Assembly: GCF_001721045.1 (NCBI RefSeq)
Contig: NZ_MDER01000031.1
Coordinates: forward strand, 248,001 to 312,000
Length of the DNA: 64,000 nt
Source: Paenibacillus nuruki
GTDB taxonomy: Bacteria; Bacillota; Bacilli; Paenibacillales; Paenibacillaceae
Direction: 5' to 3'
Made by a program: the position numbers and the translations under genes. The notes below the pieces were generated by a model. It did not search any database and was not told the DNA's origin. It saw only the letters and a list, made by a program, of their open reading frames with translations. Positions 35,515 to 45,465 of the stretch are shown here, one piece after another. Each line of letters starts with the position of its first letter. The first letter of the stretch is position 1.

Positions 35515-36351
35515 TTAATAACCAATCTTAATGCTCTCATTCTCAACAGCTACGCCCTGCGATAACGTTAACGACAGACGTTGTTCTTCTGAGAAGCCAA
35601 TCGTTTCCCCATGCTCTAAAGTCACATCGTAACTAATAATGTAATCGACAATCATCATCGTAAATTCAAAGACATCACTTAGTGGATGCTCGGAATGAAT
35701 GATTTCGATTTCGTATTTTCCGAAATTTTGCAGACCTCTTGTATATGCAGAGCGACCTTGCTCATCTTGATATAATCCGATAAAGACCCATAATTGTACA
35801 GGTAATTCTTCGTCTTTCAACATTTGAGCACTTTCGACATAGCTCTCCGCAGACACGACCATCGGTTGCATATAGAACGCTAGAGCATCTTTCATCTGCA
35901 TCAGACTGCTTACGATTTGTGTAAAGAGTAAATGCCCTGCAATCGGATTCGGTGCACCGGATACACTTACGATCACATGAGAACGATGAGTCGCTACCAC
36001 TTGCTCTGCTTCTGGCCATAGCAGATTATACTGACAGCATTCTTCTACTTCACGGTTAGGAATCGGTGCTGGCATATGAGCAACCACCACTTGCATCCCT
36101 TCCACTTCAAAAACGATATTTTCTTCATTCGGCTGATTTTCAATCACGATTTCTGCATCTTTATGTAAATAACTTATAAAGGATTCCCAATCACAAGTCT
36201 CACTGCTGAGTAAGGCAAATCCAAGCAACATCGGTGTCTGCCACGAATCCGCTTGATCTGGCAATGCGGTCGGCATTGGAACGATATTATTATATTCTGA
36301 AGATGATGTTGTTTCTTCTTTATTTTTACGAAATTTATCAAAAATACCCAT
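35515..36351 (-). CDS. DUF4261 domain-containing protein
   Basis: A 278-residue cytoplasmic protein. A charged, Ser-rich N-terminus (about 1-40) precedes a DUF4261-like domain that starts PMLLGFALLSSETCDWESF. The family has no known function. GAAGGAG lies 10 bases before the ATG. It stands alone between terminators. Confidence 0.7.
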   Translation of the reverse strand: MGIFDKFRKNKEETTSSSEYNNIVPMPTALPDQADSWQTPMLLGFALLSSETCDWESFISYLHKDAEIVIENQPNEENIVFEVEGMQVVVAHMPAPIPNREVEECCQYNLLWPEAEQVVATHRSHVIVSVSGAPNPIAGHLLFTQIVSSLMQMKDALAFYMQPMVVSAESYVESAQMLKDEELPVQLWVFIGLYQDEQGRSAYTRGLQNFGKYEIEIIHSEHPLSDVFEFTMMIVDYIISYDVTLEHGETIGFSEEQRLSLTLSQGVAVENESIKIGY

Positions 36352-36484
36352 AGTGTGATACTCCTTCGCAGATCGTATAGTGGTTCGATTTCACAAAATA
36401 TAAACCTGTGCATATTGTAGCAGGAATGCGATTAATATTCACTTTTGTTCCTTTATTTGATATAGATGCACTCATAATGATATA

Positions 36485-36514
36485 AAAAAAGAAGAGCAAT
36501 CTGCTCTTCTTTTA
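36485..36514 (-). terminator. Terminator of the Nfu_N gene
   Basis: AAAAGAAGAGCA and TGCTCTTCTTTT arms with a 3-base loop and T residues on the minus strand. Confidence 0.85.
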
Positions 36515-36548
36515 GCGTACGAATGAAAGTCTAATGATTGTGCTACAA

Positions 36549-36815
36549 TTACTCAGCATTCTCAAAAGCAGCTTCAACTTGTGGAATAATATCATCCCAG
36601 CTCGCATCAGGTAATTTACTTATCGTTACAAAATCACGCATCCCAAAAATATTATCAACACCGTCGATACTGATCAATGCGCTTGCTAGTGGATGATCTG
36701 TGCTGTCACCTGCTTTAAGCGAAGTGCTAGCTGGACCTTCAAAGATATGTTGATTGGCATTGATTTTGACCGCGTTCGGGTTAGGTGTGTTCTGGATACT
36801 CATTTCGATAGCCAT
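36549..36815 (-). CDS. Nfu N-terminal (scaffold protein N) domain protein
   Basis: An 88-residue stand-alone Nfu_N domain (starts MAIEMSIQNTPNPNAVKI; IDGVDNIFGMRDFVTI). In Nfu proteins this domain precedes the Fe-S binding NifU C-domain; here the CxxC domain is absent. TCAGGAGG precedes the ATG. It lies 59 bp after a HEAT-repeat gene on the same strand. In some Firmicutes both parts are joined in one protein (conserved virulence factor C/YpgR type), so the two are probably functional partners. Confidence 0.88.
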   Translation of the reverse strand: MAIEMSIQNTPNPNAVKINANQHIFEGPASTSLKAGDSTDHPLASALISIDGVDNIFGMRDFVTISKLPDASWDDIIPQVEAAFENAE

Positions 36816-36874
36816 AGGGTAATTCCTCCTGATAGTTGGATTAGGGAGTAGATGTTGGTACTAAACAGATCATC

Positions 36875-37339
36875 TTACTTGGTATCGTAAGATTCCCATT
36901 TTGCTTTTAACCAGTTGTCGAACTCTTCGCCTTTTTCGCCTTCATACGTGTTGTAGATATCAGCACGCATTTTTTGCAATTTCACTTTGAAATCTTCAAA
37001 GCTATGATCTTTAGGCAAGCTTTTTTTGATACGAATCAATGTTTTAGTTAATCCTTTGAACAATTCAGGCTTCGCTTTAGATGGTTGTTGTACATCTTGT
37101 CCTAGACCTCGCAATTGCTTATACGCTGCATCTTGCACAGCATATACTGGATCATTGTTCATCATATGCGTAAGCAGATCAATAATCGGCTGGTGGTTGT
37201 ATTGTCCTAATTCATTGACAGCGTTTAGACGCTCCTGCCAATCGGATTTGCGGTGAGCCGCTTTTTTTAATTCTTCATAATTTTCTGGTAATTCAAATGA
37301 CGTACTTTCGAAATGTGATTCTTCTGTCAAAACATTCAA
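36875..37339 (-). CDS. HEAT-repeat protein (CvfC/YpgR-like fragment partner)
   Basis: A 154-residue helical protein. Residues about 20-80 form HEAT-like repeats (WQERLNAVNELGQYNHQPIIDLL; DPVYAVQDAAYKQLRGLG), followed by a basic helical C-terminus. Start is TTG, either 37339 or the in-frame TTG at 37330; GGGG lies close to the first and at a better distance from the second. Adjacent Nfu_N gene suggests a split version of a YpgR-type protein. Confidence 0.75.
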   Translation of the reverse strand: MNVLTEESHFESTSFELPENYEELKKAAHRKSDWQERLNAVNELGQYNHQPIIDLLTHMMNNDPVYAVQDAAYKQLRGLGQDVQQPSKAKPELFKGLTKTLIRIKKSLPKDHSFEDFKVKLQKMRADIYNTYEGEKGEEFDNWLKAKWESYDTK

Positions 37340-37423
37340 TCCCCTTCTATTTTCAAATCCCGTTACTCTTTATTATAATTCAGCTTCTATCTCGATTGAA
37401 AGACATTTCGCTGAAAATAACAG

Positions 37424-37600
37424 TTAATCTGTACTTTTAGTGGTCGGTGTAGACTTGGAATTGCCTTTTTTATCTTTGTCTGCTCTTGTTGCATAAGGTT
37501 TAGGTGCACTTTTGGTTTTTTTAGCGCTAGCTTGCCAGCGATTCCAACCTTTTTTGCCCGTTCCGCGACCTGTTCCACCTTTGCTTTTTGCGTTAGCCAA
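37424..37600 (-). CDS. Small basic protein, DUF3934-like (58 aa)
   Basis: A 58-residue very basic, Gly/Lys-rich protein (begins MANAKSKGGTGRGTGKKGWN, with RWQASAKK following). TTG start with CGGAG 7 bases upstream. The GGTGRGTGKKGWNRW core resembles the short DUF3934 family of Bacilli. A longer frame at 37387-37608 overlaps it but encodes an unremarkable sequence; this frame has better composition and ribosome binding site. Possibly a nucleic-acid-binding protein. Confidence 0.65.
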   Translation of the reverse strand: MANAKSKGGTGRGTGKKGWNRWQASAKKTKSAPKPYATRADKDKKGNSKSTPTTKSTD

Positions 37601-37790
37601 AATATCACTCCGTTAGATGTAATACATAAATCTGCCTGTACGTACAGACATCCCTATGCTTCTTTGTTCTATTGTATCAAACCCTGCCCTATATCACCAC
37701 CAACTGGAAAAACAAACATCACTTATGTTAAATTTAATATTGATATGTTGAGGCGAATATTAAAGGTTATGGAATAGGAGATATATAGGC

Positions 37791-40040
37791 ATGCGCAAAG
37801 TAGGATTATTTATTTATTTAATTCCCATCATTGTGATCAGTATGATTGCATGGAATGATTATGCCGGCGGAATCGAAGAATTGAAAAACAATCCGTCTGC
37901 TGTACATGATATCTTTTATTTGGATCAAGGTCGAAAAATAGTAAGTATTGCGGATGGTGAAAAAGGGCTACGAGGGATGATCTATAATGTAAGCAATCAT
38001 CAATTGGAGAAAGAAATCCCGTTCGTTTCCAATATATTCAAAGATACTGCTGTCGCTTATCAGAATAAGCAATTGGTTGTTGCAACAAAAGACAGTAATG
38101 ATGTTCTGTCTGTTCATTTGATTGATGCCGATGGAAATAGTAAACAACTGAATCGTAATTCATTGAAAGTGAACGATTATTTGAAAAACAGTACATATAC
38201 ATGGCGTAACCGACTGATCGTGATCAATGATGATTGGACGAATAAAAATCAAACAGCTTCCATGTCCGAAATACAAAATGGACAACTACATTCCGTCGAT
38301 TTGAGCGATCCTTCTTTGTTGCCTGCTAGACCTACTTCTATAGATGCTAGTTCTAATAGCTTTGAAAGTGATGTCGCCATTCCGATGCTGGTAGCTACGC
38401 TTAAAGATGGCACTTCTGCTTATATCAGTGGTATTTTGGATGATCAGTATCGCCCTGCTATCTATCTTGCTAAAGCTGATCAAACGAGCTTTGAAGCCGA
38501 AAAACAAGCTCAACAACAGTTTGTGCAACATTTCCAAGCGAATCCAACACGTTTATTACAAGTAGAAAGCGATGATCCAAAACAAGTTCGTTTTTACAAT
38601 CAAGCAACAGATCAAATAGGCGCATTACTGCCTACGCCTCAACCTGTCTATCAAGCTCAGATCGTTTTGCTGAATGATCAGGAAGTGCTTATAACAGGTT
38701 CAACAAACAAAAATGAAGCGGACGGCAAATTAATAGGTTATATTTATAATGAAAAAACAAAACAATTTACAGATATCGCTCCACTTCTCACTAACAAAAC
38801 CTATGATCAATTAACCAATGTCAATTTCACCTTCTATAAAGAAAATACGACCACACCACTTTATTATTCAGATACCGATGCTTCGGCAGGTTGGTTCGAT
38901 CCACAAAGTAATACCGTTACACAGATGACAACAGCTGAAGTAGAGCAATGGCAAGGAAATGATCCTGCTAAGCAAAAGTCGTGGCATGGGTTTCTAGCAT
39001 ATCTTTTGGAAGGTGGTCCGATTATATTTAATCTATTGATATGGTTGCTTATTCCTTTGATTTTATTAATCATTCCGCTCATTATCCATTTCGTATTACG
39101 TAGACGCAAAGCCAAGCAACTTCAGACAGGAATCGTAACGCAAGCAACGATTATTGCTCGTACGGAAACAGGAACCTATATCAACGATCAACCGCAAGTT
39201 CGATTTACTGTTCAATTCGAAGATGAAGGTGTATTACGTAAATTAGATATCAAAAAAGTAGTTCCTTACCTACAGATGCCATCGATTGGCGATTCCGCGA
39301 TGATCAGCTACGATCGTCGTAAACAGACAGCTATTTTTCTAACAACCGAAGATATTCCTGCACAACCACCATCTCAAATCCTTTATAACGCTGTACTTCA
39401 AAAAATTGATACTTATGATCCAGTCAATCGAGGTCAAGCATTATTGCTACATTTTGAATTGGATGGTCAGACTTATTCTGTTCCGGTAGTACAACCAAAT
39501 GGATTCCACTATCGTCTAGGCGACCAAGCAAATCTGATCCAAATTGGAGGTATGACTCGTCTACTCAGCTATGGTGTACTGACTGATTTGAACAAAACAG
39601 ACGAGCTTACATTACAAGGTGAAATTATTGGTATTCAGTCTTTTCCCGTTCATATTCAACAACGGCAATTGATGCTGTTGGAAGTATTAGTGACTCAAGA
39701 CAACCAACGTATTCAGAAGGTCAGCAGTCAATATGTGCCTGCACAGTTAGCTCTGTCTGTCGGTAATCAACTTCCAGTGACTGTAAAGCAAAATGAATTT
39801 CAGCGTGATCTACGCTTGATGCAAGGCAAGCAAGGAAGTGCTCAAGTCATCGCTGTAACCTTTAATGGAACTACAGGAGAGCGCCCAATCGCACGCATCA
39901 CGGCACAACGTGGTGGTTCAGAGTATGTGTTAGAACAATCGATTGAACCTGTGTATGGTGTAGAAGTAGGCGATGAATTATGGATTGCTTATGATGAACA
40001 GACACGAGAAGCGATGATTGTGAAGTATGCTTCGATGTAG
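37791..40040 (+). CDS. Large two-TM envelope protein of unknown function
   Basis: A 749-residue protein. A single helix at about 4-22, then a roughly 380-residue extracytoplasmic region with beta-propeller-like repeated strands, a second strong helix at about 414-440 followed by RRRKAK, and a cytoplasmic C-terminal half with at least two related beta domains (for example TGTYINDQPQVRFTVQFEDEG, and FPVHIQQRQLMLLEVLVTQD) similar to DUF3592-type modules. Looks like a sensor or assembly protein linking outside to inside. No family certain. Monocistronic, followed by a terminator. Confidence 0.65.
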   Translation: MRKVGLFIYLIPIIVISMIAWNDYAGGIEELKNNPSAVHDIFYLDQGRKIVSIADGEKGLRGMIYNVSNHQLEKEIPFVSNIFKDTAVAYQNKQLVVATKDSNDVLSVHLIDADGNSKQLNRNSLKVNDYLKNSTYTWRNRLIVINDDWTNKNQTASMSEIQNGQLHSVDLSDPSLLPARPTSIDASSNSFESDVAIPMLVATLKDGTSAYISGILDDQYRPAIYLAKADQTSFEAEKQAQQQFVQHFQANPTRLLQVESDDPKQVRFYNQATDQIGALLPTPQPVYQAQIVLLNDQEVLITGSTNKNEADGKLIGYIYNEKTKQFTDIAPLLTNKTYDQLTNVNFTFYKENTTTPLYYSDTDASAGWFDPQSNTVTQMTTAEVEQWQGNDPAKQKSWHGFLAYLLEGGPIIFNLLIWLLIPLILLIIPLIIHFVLRRRKAKQLQTGIVTQATIIARTETGTYINDQPQVRFTVQFEDEGVLRKLDIKKVVPYLQMPSIGDSAMISYDRRKQTAIFLTTEDIPAQPPSQILYNAVLQKIDTYDPVNRGQALLLHFELDGQTYSVPVVQPNGFHYRLGDQANLIQIGGMTRLLSYGVLTDLNKTDELTLQGEIIGIQSFPVHIQQRQLMLLEVLVTQDNQRIQKVSSQYVPAQLALSVGNQLPVTVKQNEFQRDLRLMQGKQGSAQVIAVTFNGTTGERPIARITAQRGGSEYVLEQSIEPVYGVEVGDELWIAYDEQTREAMIVKYASM

Positions 40041-40072
40041 ATAGATTTTAGACAAATTAAGAATATAAATAG

Positions 40073-40117
40073 AAAAAATCCTTCTTCTTTGCATGTGCAG
40101 AGTGAGAAGGTTTTTTT
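40073..40117 (+). terminator. Terminator of the two-TM protein gene
   Basis: CCTTCT and AGAAGG arms flanked by A and T runs, with an inner TTGCA/TGCAG stem. Confidence 0.7.
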
Positions 40118-40128
40118 ATACTATCATT

Positions 40129-40419
40129 TTAACTAAACGTAGCGAAATAGGCTTTGGATAAAAACAACATAGCCACCATCACTAGACTAGCTATGACATA
40201 ACCTAATGTTCCTTTGGCTCCTTCTTTTTTCAAAAACAATCCACCTACTGTCGTTCCGAGTAAAAGTATCCCAGGACTTGCGATTATCAATGCTAATAAA
40301 ATACCCGTCAAAGGAAATCCGTGTGCAAAATAATGACTCACTTGAATAAACATAAATACAACAGATGCTACATGAAATAGTGCTACTGCTCCCCACAACC
40401 ACTTAAACCATTTCATCAT
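40129..40419 (-). CDS. Small three-TM membrane protein
   Basis: A 96-residue protein with three hydrophobic segments (about 8-28, 36-62, 73-92). GAGG lies before the ATG. It is convergent with the large envelope protein gene. No family recognised. Confidence 0.6.
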   Translation of the reverse strand: MMKWFKWLWGAVALFHVASVVFMFIQVSHYFAHGFPLTGILLALIIASPGILLLGTTVGGLFLKKEGAKGTLGYVIASLVMVAMLFLSKAYFATFS

Positions 40420-40501
40420 ATTTATTCCTCAATTCATTATTTACAAATATATTCGATTTTTAAATACATTTATTACTGATAATTGATTTTTCTCCCTTTT
40501 T

Positions 40502-41119
40502 TCATTTGAAAGGTTCCACCTTTTGAATACCGATTTGCTTGATAATTTCGTTAACTCGCTCTATATACTGTTGACTCTCTGCATCTATTTTCTCATCTGT
40601 ATAAGGAAGTTGAGCACCTAATTCTTTAATTTTGAAAAGCTTCAGGATATACAAAATACGCTGTTCACATTCCATAGAGGGTTTCTTCTGCCCGATCGCT
40701 GCATCTATCGTTTGGGTGGTTAATGTCTCACCTTTTACAAATCGGTCTTGTACATTGTGCTTCACTTTCACTACATCTTCTTCGCCTGTCTGGAGTGCAT
40801 CGTCTATCCGTTTGATAGCTTGACCGTAGACATCTGACTGTCCTTCTTCACGAGCGATTCGTGCTTGCAAAATCAAAGCATGCTCTACCCATGTCCAATA
40901 ATCATAATTTTCTGCAAACGGAATCTGGGACAGTTCATCCAGTAACTCTTTGATCTGTGGCTTCTGATCGCTTTGAGTGATATATAAGAGATAACTTAAT
41001 TTCACCAATGCCGCCAGATACGCTTTTTGGATCTTTTTATATTTGGCTGGAATCTGCTCTATGTATGAATGTAGTTCTGCTTTCTTTTCGATACGGGTAA
41101 ATACTTCTTTTAATTGCAT
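40502..41119 (-). CDS. Conserved hypothetical cytoplasmic protein
   Basis: A 205-residue, mostly helical soluble protein (starts MQLKEVFTRIEKKAELHSYI). ATG 41119 has GGAGGGG at good distance; the longer frame to 41200 lies partly in a terminator hairpin and is unlikely. Not recognised with confidence. Single gene between terminators. Confidence 0.65.
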   Translation of the reverse strand: MQLKEVFTRIEKKAELHSYIEQIPAKYKKIQKAYLAALVKLSYLLYITQSDQKPQIKELLDELSQIPFAENYDYWTWVEHALILQARIAREEGQSDVYGQAIKRIDDALQTGEEDVVKVKHNVQDRFVKGETLTTQTIDAAIGQKKPSMECEQRILYILKLFKIKELGAQLPYTDEKIDAESQQYIERVNEIIKQIGIQKVEPFK

Positions 41120-41190
41120 CGTAATCCCCTCCATCTGAAATATAGCTTTATTATATTCTAGTTGCTTCCACTTCTTCATGATCTTAACAT

Positions 41191-41235
41191 AAAGCCACAA
41201 CCTTTTCTCGAAACAATGTGAGAAGGTCGTGGCTC
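41191..41235 (-). terminator. Terminator of the chemoreceptor gene
   Basis: AGCCACAACCTTTTCTC and GAGAAGGTCGTGGCT arms, a strong stem of about 15 bp, followed by TTTATG on the minus strand. Confidence 0.75.
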
Positions 41236-41303
41236 TATTGGTTGTTATATTTGCTAATTATCGTTGTGCGATATAAAGATAGTATACCTGATCTAGTCGA
41301 AAA

Positions 41304-43004
41304 TTATACTTTGCAGAAAGCGATCAATTGTTGTAATTCTTCTGCTAACTGTGATAGATGACGAGCAGATGAAGCTACATCTTCCATTGTAGATAACTGT
41401 TCTTCACTAGCCGCATTCATTTCATCAATACCCGCAGAACCTTGCTGTGATAGTGCACTTAAATGTTCCATCGCTTCGGCAACTTTTTGAGTTTCTTGAG
41501 TGGCATTATTGATTAATGTATTTGTTGAATTGGTTTGTTGGACAGTTGTATTAATAGATTGCTGAATCGCTTCAAATGCAACTGTGACCCGTTGTCCTCC
41601 ATCAATACTAGCTTGAACACTGTGTACAGAACCTTTTGCTTTATCGACAGCACTTTGACTTTCTTGTTGTACATCTTTGATCAAGCTAGTAATTGTAGTG
41701 GAAGAGCTCGCTGAACTTTCAGCCAGTTTACGGATTTCATCAGCAACTACGGCAAATCCTCGTCCAGCATCACCTGCACGCGCGGCTTCAATAGAAGCGT
41801 TAAGTGCTAATAGATTGGTTTGTTGAGCAATCTGCTGAATAGCGGAAGAAGCAAATCCAATCTGCTCTGATTTCGCATTTAGATTCGTAAGCACATTTAA
41901 TGTAGAATGAATATCGCTTGATAATTGTTCAATACGATTTGTAATATCTCGTACTTCATCAATTCCTTTTTCAGCAGTTTGTTGCATGTTTTCGGTCATT
42001 TCGCCCACTTGTTGGCTCGTATGAGAGATTTGATCCATCTGACGTGCCATTCCATTTACCGAATCTGTCACTTGAATAACTGTTTGGGTCTGGGAGGTAA
42101 AGCCAGTTGCTAATTCGCCAGAAGACGTAGCAATATGAGAAGAAGCCTGTGCTGTTTGCTCTGCACTAGCGGTTAACTCTTCCGAAGATGCAGACAGCGT
42201 CATTGCACTTTCATCTACACTTTTAATAATTTTACGCATACTTGCTATAAGCGTATTAAAAGCGGTAGCAACCTGACCAATTTCATCTTTTGCCTGGTAA
42301 TCTGCTGCTGTTGTAAGATCCCCTTGAGCCGCTTGATTCATCAATTGTTGAACTTTACGTAATGGACGTGAAATAAGTAATGCAATCCATAAGCCGACTA
42401 ACAAAGACACGAGCAATCCAATAATAATAAAAGTAACCATAACTATAGTAGACCGACTATACGTATTATCAGCCGTAACTTTACTTTGATTGGCTTCATT
42501 TACCATACTGGTACGCAAAGTATCTAAATATTTATTCAAAGTAATACGTGTATTTTCTAAATCAGTGTAATTTGACTGAGCAGTCGTAAGATCGCCTGCA
42601 CCTACCGCATCTAAAATATTCTGCCGAGCGTCTGAAAATGCTATATTTGTTTCTGTAAGATTAGCTAAATTTTGCTGATTTTCAGGACTAAGAGTCGTTT
42701 GTTTAAGCAATTCGTATTGTTTACCTGTATCCGAAGCTGTTGTAGCCACTTCTTTTATCAATGTTTCTCTTTCCGTCATATCTGTTGTACGCGTAAGTAT
42801 TAATAGGCGTTTGGCATTGTTACTATAATTAATAATAATCTGATCCATAGCCATCACAGGTTTCATATTTTTCTCGTACATATCTGTTGCAATGTTAGAC
42901 ATTTGTTTTGTTGAAGTCGTACCGTTAAAGCCTAAAGCAAGCAATAATAGTAGATTAATAATAATTAAAATTACAATTTTGGTACGAACACTTAGATTCT
43001 TCAT
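41304..43004 (-). CDS. Methyl-accepting chemotaxis protein
   Basis: A 566-residue chemoreceptor. TM1 about 8-28, a four-helix-bundle ligand domain (4HB_MCP type, about 30-185), TM2 about 186-210, HAMP about 211-265 and a cytoplasmic signalling coiled coil. The hairpin tip reads [19 protein letters not shown], which binds CheA/CheW. No obvious C-terminal CheR tether. Start is ATG 43004 or TTG 43010, both near GAGGGG. Monocistronic, with a gene-free stretch upstream. Confidence 0.95.
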   Translation of the reverse strand: MKNLSVRTKIVILIIINLLLLLALGFNGTTSTKQMSNIATDMYEKNMKPVMAMDQIIINYSNNAKRLLILTRTTDMTERETLIKEVATTASDTGKQYELLKQTTLSPENQQNLANLTETNIAFSDARQNILDAVGAGDLTTAQSNYTDLENTRITLNKYLDTLRTSMVNEANQSKVTADNTYSRSTIVMVTFIIIGLLVSLLVGLWIALLISRPLRKVQQLMNQAAQGDLTTAADYQAKDEIGQVATAFNTLIASMRKIIKSVDESAMTLSASSEELTASAEQTAQASSHIATSSGELATGFTSQTQTVIQVTDSVNGMARQMDQISHTSQQVGEMTENMQQTAEKGIDEVRDITNRIEQLSSDIHSTLNVLTNLNAKSEQIGFASSAIQQIAQQTNLLALNASIEAARAGDAGRGFAVVADEIRKLAESSASSSTTITSLIKDVQQESQSAVDKAKGSVHSVQASIDGGQRVTVAFEAIQQSINTTVQQTNSTNTLINNATQETQKVAEAMEHLSALSQQGSAGIDEMNAASEEQLSTMEDVASSARHLSQLAEELQQLIAFCKV

Positions 43005-43363
43005 ATTCAATAAACCCCTCTGAAAGTTTTTTAGTTTTTATTAGTAATGCCTGATTGTGTATTACTTCATATCACCAACCTCTATCTATGATGTTTATCT
43101 AATTAGAATTTTGAAGTATATCGTTATTCAAACTAATGACTTAGCAGCTTAAATTTTGATCAATTAAGACTTTAGCAATACATTAGCTTCAAATTTAACT
43201 ATATTTATATGTCGGTAGTACTAATTTAAATATGTATAGCAAATCCACCATTTGTTGTAAAAAATATTATTTTGTCGTTTATTGACGAATAAAAACACAA
43301 AAAAACTCCTTAATCATAAGGAGTTTTTTTGTGCTTTTATTTTTTATAGATTAACTATTGAAT
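43005..43363. other. 359-bp intergenic region between htpG and chemoreceptor
   Basis: AT-rich region holding the htpG terminator near its right end and presumably the chemoreceptor promoter. No coding frame with a ribosome binding site and no repeat seen. Confidence 0.6.
43297..43332 (-). terminator. Terminator of htpG
   Basis: ACAAAAAAACTCCTTA and TAAGGAGTTTTTTTGT arms, 4-base loop. On the minus strand the T-run lies inside the stem end. Confidence 0.85.
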
Positions 43364-45262
43364 TTAAACCATCACTTTACAAATATCGTTGGTGAATTCT
43401 ACTGGATCTTGTACCGGTAGACCTTCGATCAACAATGCTTGATTGTATAGTAAGTTCGTATACAGGTTCAACTTGTCTTTATCGTTTTCAAGCGCATTTT
43501 TCAGCGATTGGAATACATCATGGTTTACGTTGATTTCCAATACTTTATCAGCTTTCACTCCGCCACCATCTGGCATCGCTTGAAGAATTTTTTCCATTTC
43601 AATCGATAGTTCGCCTTCTGTAGATAAGCAGACAGGGTGCGATCTTAGACGTTTGGATGCTTTGACATTGGATACTTTACCTGCCAAAGTCGCTTTCATC
43701 GCTTCGAATAGATCTTTATTTTCGTTTTCTTCTGCTTCTGTAGTTTGATCTTTCTCATCCGGTTCGATTCCAAGATCGCCACTAGATACAGATTTGAATG
43801 CTTTATCTTTGTATGTGTTGATCATTTTAATAGCAAATTCATCAATATCATCTGTAAAGTATAGAATTTCATACCCTTTATCAGATACCATTTCAGTTTG
43901 CGGTAATTTCTCAATACGTTCGATCGATTCACCTGCTGCATAGTAGATGAACTTCTGATCTTCTGGCATTCTGGATACATACTCGTCCAGTGTTACTAAT
44001 TTCTTCTCATGGGAAGACGCGAACAAAAGAATGTCTTGCAAGTCTTCTTTGTGCATACCATATTCGTTATAGACGCCGAATTTCAATTGTCTGCCGAACG
44101 ATTGGTAGAACTTCTCATAGTTCTCACGCTCTTCTTTGAGCATCGATTGCAATTGACCTTTGATTTTGTTTTTGATATTTTTAGCGATTAATTTCAATTG
44201 ACGATCATGTTGTAGCATTTCACGTGAAATGTTAAGAGACAAGTCTTCCGAATCGACCATCCCTTTCACAAAACTAAAGTAATCAGGCAATAGATCGCTA
44301 CATTTATCCATAATCAATACGCCATTAGAGTATAGTTCTAAGCCTTTTTCATACTCTTTGGTGTAATAATCAAACGGTGTATTTTCTGGAATAAATAGAA
44401 TCGCGTTATAGACAACAGCTCCATCTGCGCTGATATGAACATGCTTCAGTGGTTTGTCAAAACCATAACGTTTTTCATTATAAAAGTTCTCGTAATCTGC
44501 GTCGGTTAGCTCGCTTTTGTTTTTGCGCCAGATCGGAATCATACTGTTCACAGTCTGTTCTTCTGTGTATTCTACATATTCTGGTTCAGCATTTTCGTCC
44601 GTGCTTTCTGTTTCTACAGGACGACTGCCGCTGATATCCATTTTGATCGGGTAGCGGATAAAGTCAGAATATTTCTTAATGATCGCTTTTAGACGATATT
44701 CTTCCAAATATTCATCGTATTGATCATCTTCTGTATTTTCTTTGATTTTGAGCGTAATCACGGTTCCTACAGTGTCTTTCTCTGTTGGTGTGATTGAATA
44801 GCCTTCTGTTCCTTCAGAATGCCACAGGAACGCTTGATCACTACCTAACGCTTTACTCGTTACAGTTACTTCATCTGCCACCATAAACGCCGCATAGAAG
44901 CCTACACCGAATTGACCAATAATATTGTGACCGTCTTTTGCTTCATTTTCCTTTTTGAAAGCAAGCGATCCACTTTTGGCGATAATTCCTAGATTGTTCT
45001 CAAGGTCTTCTTCGGTCATACCAATCCCTGTATCAGCAATTGTTAACGTTCTAGACGCTTTATCCGCAGATACTTTGATATAATAATCTTCTTTGTGGAA
45101 TGTCAAAGAATCATCGGTTAATGCTTTATAGTAAATTTTATCAATCGCATCGCTTGCATTAGAGATTAATTCGCGCAAAAAGATCTCCTTTTGCGTATAG
45201 ATAGAGTTAATCATCATTTCTAATAATCGTTTGGATTCCGCTTTAAATTGCTTGGTAGTCAT
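43364..45262 (-). CDS. htpG: Molecular chaperone HtpG (Hsp90)
   Basis: A 632-residue Hsp90. GHKL ATPase N-domain with [19 protein letters not shown] and [12 protein letters not shown], middle domain, and dimerisation C-domain, full length with no MEEVD tail. The start is ATG 45262, where homologues begin MTTKQF; the longer frame to 45301 would run into the CIRCE operator. GGGAG lies upstream. A perfect CIRCE element overlaps the predicted start of transcription, so HrcA control is likely, in contrast to the class III htpG of B. subtilis. Confidence 0.97.
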   Translation of the reverse strand: MTTKQFKAESKRLLEMMINSIYTQKEIFLRELISNASDAIDKIYYKALTDDSLTFHKEDYYIKVSADKASRTLTIADTGIGMTEEDLENNLGIIAKSGSLAFKKENEAKDGHNIIGQFGVGFYAAFMVADEVTVTSKALGSDQAFLWHSEGTEGYSITPTEKDTVGTVITLKIKENTEDDQYDEYLEEYRLKAIIKKYSDFIRYPIKMDISGSRPVETESTDENAEPEYVEYTEEQTVNSMIPIWRKNKSELTDADYENFYNEKRYGFDKPLKHVHISADGAVVYNAILFIPENTPFDYYTKEYEKGLELYSNGVLIMDKCSDLLPDYFSFVKGMVDSEDLSLNISREMLQHDRQLKLIAKNIKNKIKGQLQSMLKEERENYEKFYQSFGRQLKFGVYNEYGMHKEDLQDILLFASSHEKKLVTLDEYVSRMPEDQKFIYYAAGESIERIEKLPQTEMVSDKGYEILYFTDDIDEFAIKMINTYKDKAFKSVSSGDLGIEPDEKDQTTEAEENENKDLFEAMKATLAGKVSNVKASKRLRSHPVCLSTEGELSIEMEKILQAMPDGGGVKADKVLEINVNHDVFQSLKNALENDKDKLNLYTNLLYNQALLIEGLPVQDPVEFTNDICKVMV

Positions 45263-45294
45263 GAAAAGTAAGTCTCCCTTCGATTCTGCTTTTT

Positions 45295-45321
45295 TTAGCA
45301 CTCTGACAATACGAGTGCTAA
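45295..45321. promoter_or_regulatory. CIRCE operator (HrcA site) upstream of htpG
   Basis: Perfect TTAGCACTC-N9-GAGTGCTAA, 33 bp upstream of the htpG ATG. Matches the CIRCE consensus at every base of both arms. Confidence 0.95.
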
Positions 45322-45332
45322 TCGCTACCTTT

Positions 45333-45363
45333 TATATACCATATACTGATTTTGAATGTCAAT
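45333..45363 (-). promoter_or_regulatory. Predicted sigma-A promoter of htpG
   Basis: On the minus strand TTGACA (45358-45363) and, 18 bases on, TATATA. It lies just upstream of CIRCE, so HrcA bound there would block initiation. Confidence 0.6.
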
Positions 45364-45465
45364 TCTTATCACTTAATTTGTTTCTTATATCTGGCAGTAG
45401 TATGATAACAACATACATAAGATGTTCTTACTATACACATATGAAGATAAGGAGCGAAATTATAT

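Noticed and set aside
37387-37608. 73-codon minus-strand frame
   Set aside because: It overlaps the better supported 58-aa basic protein in another phase; its own sequence is low-quality and has no placed ribosome binding site.
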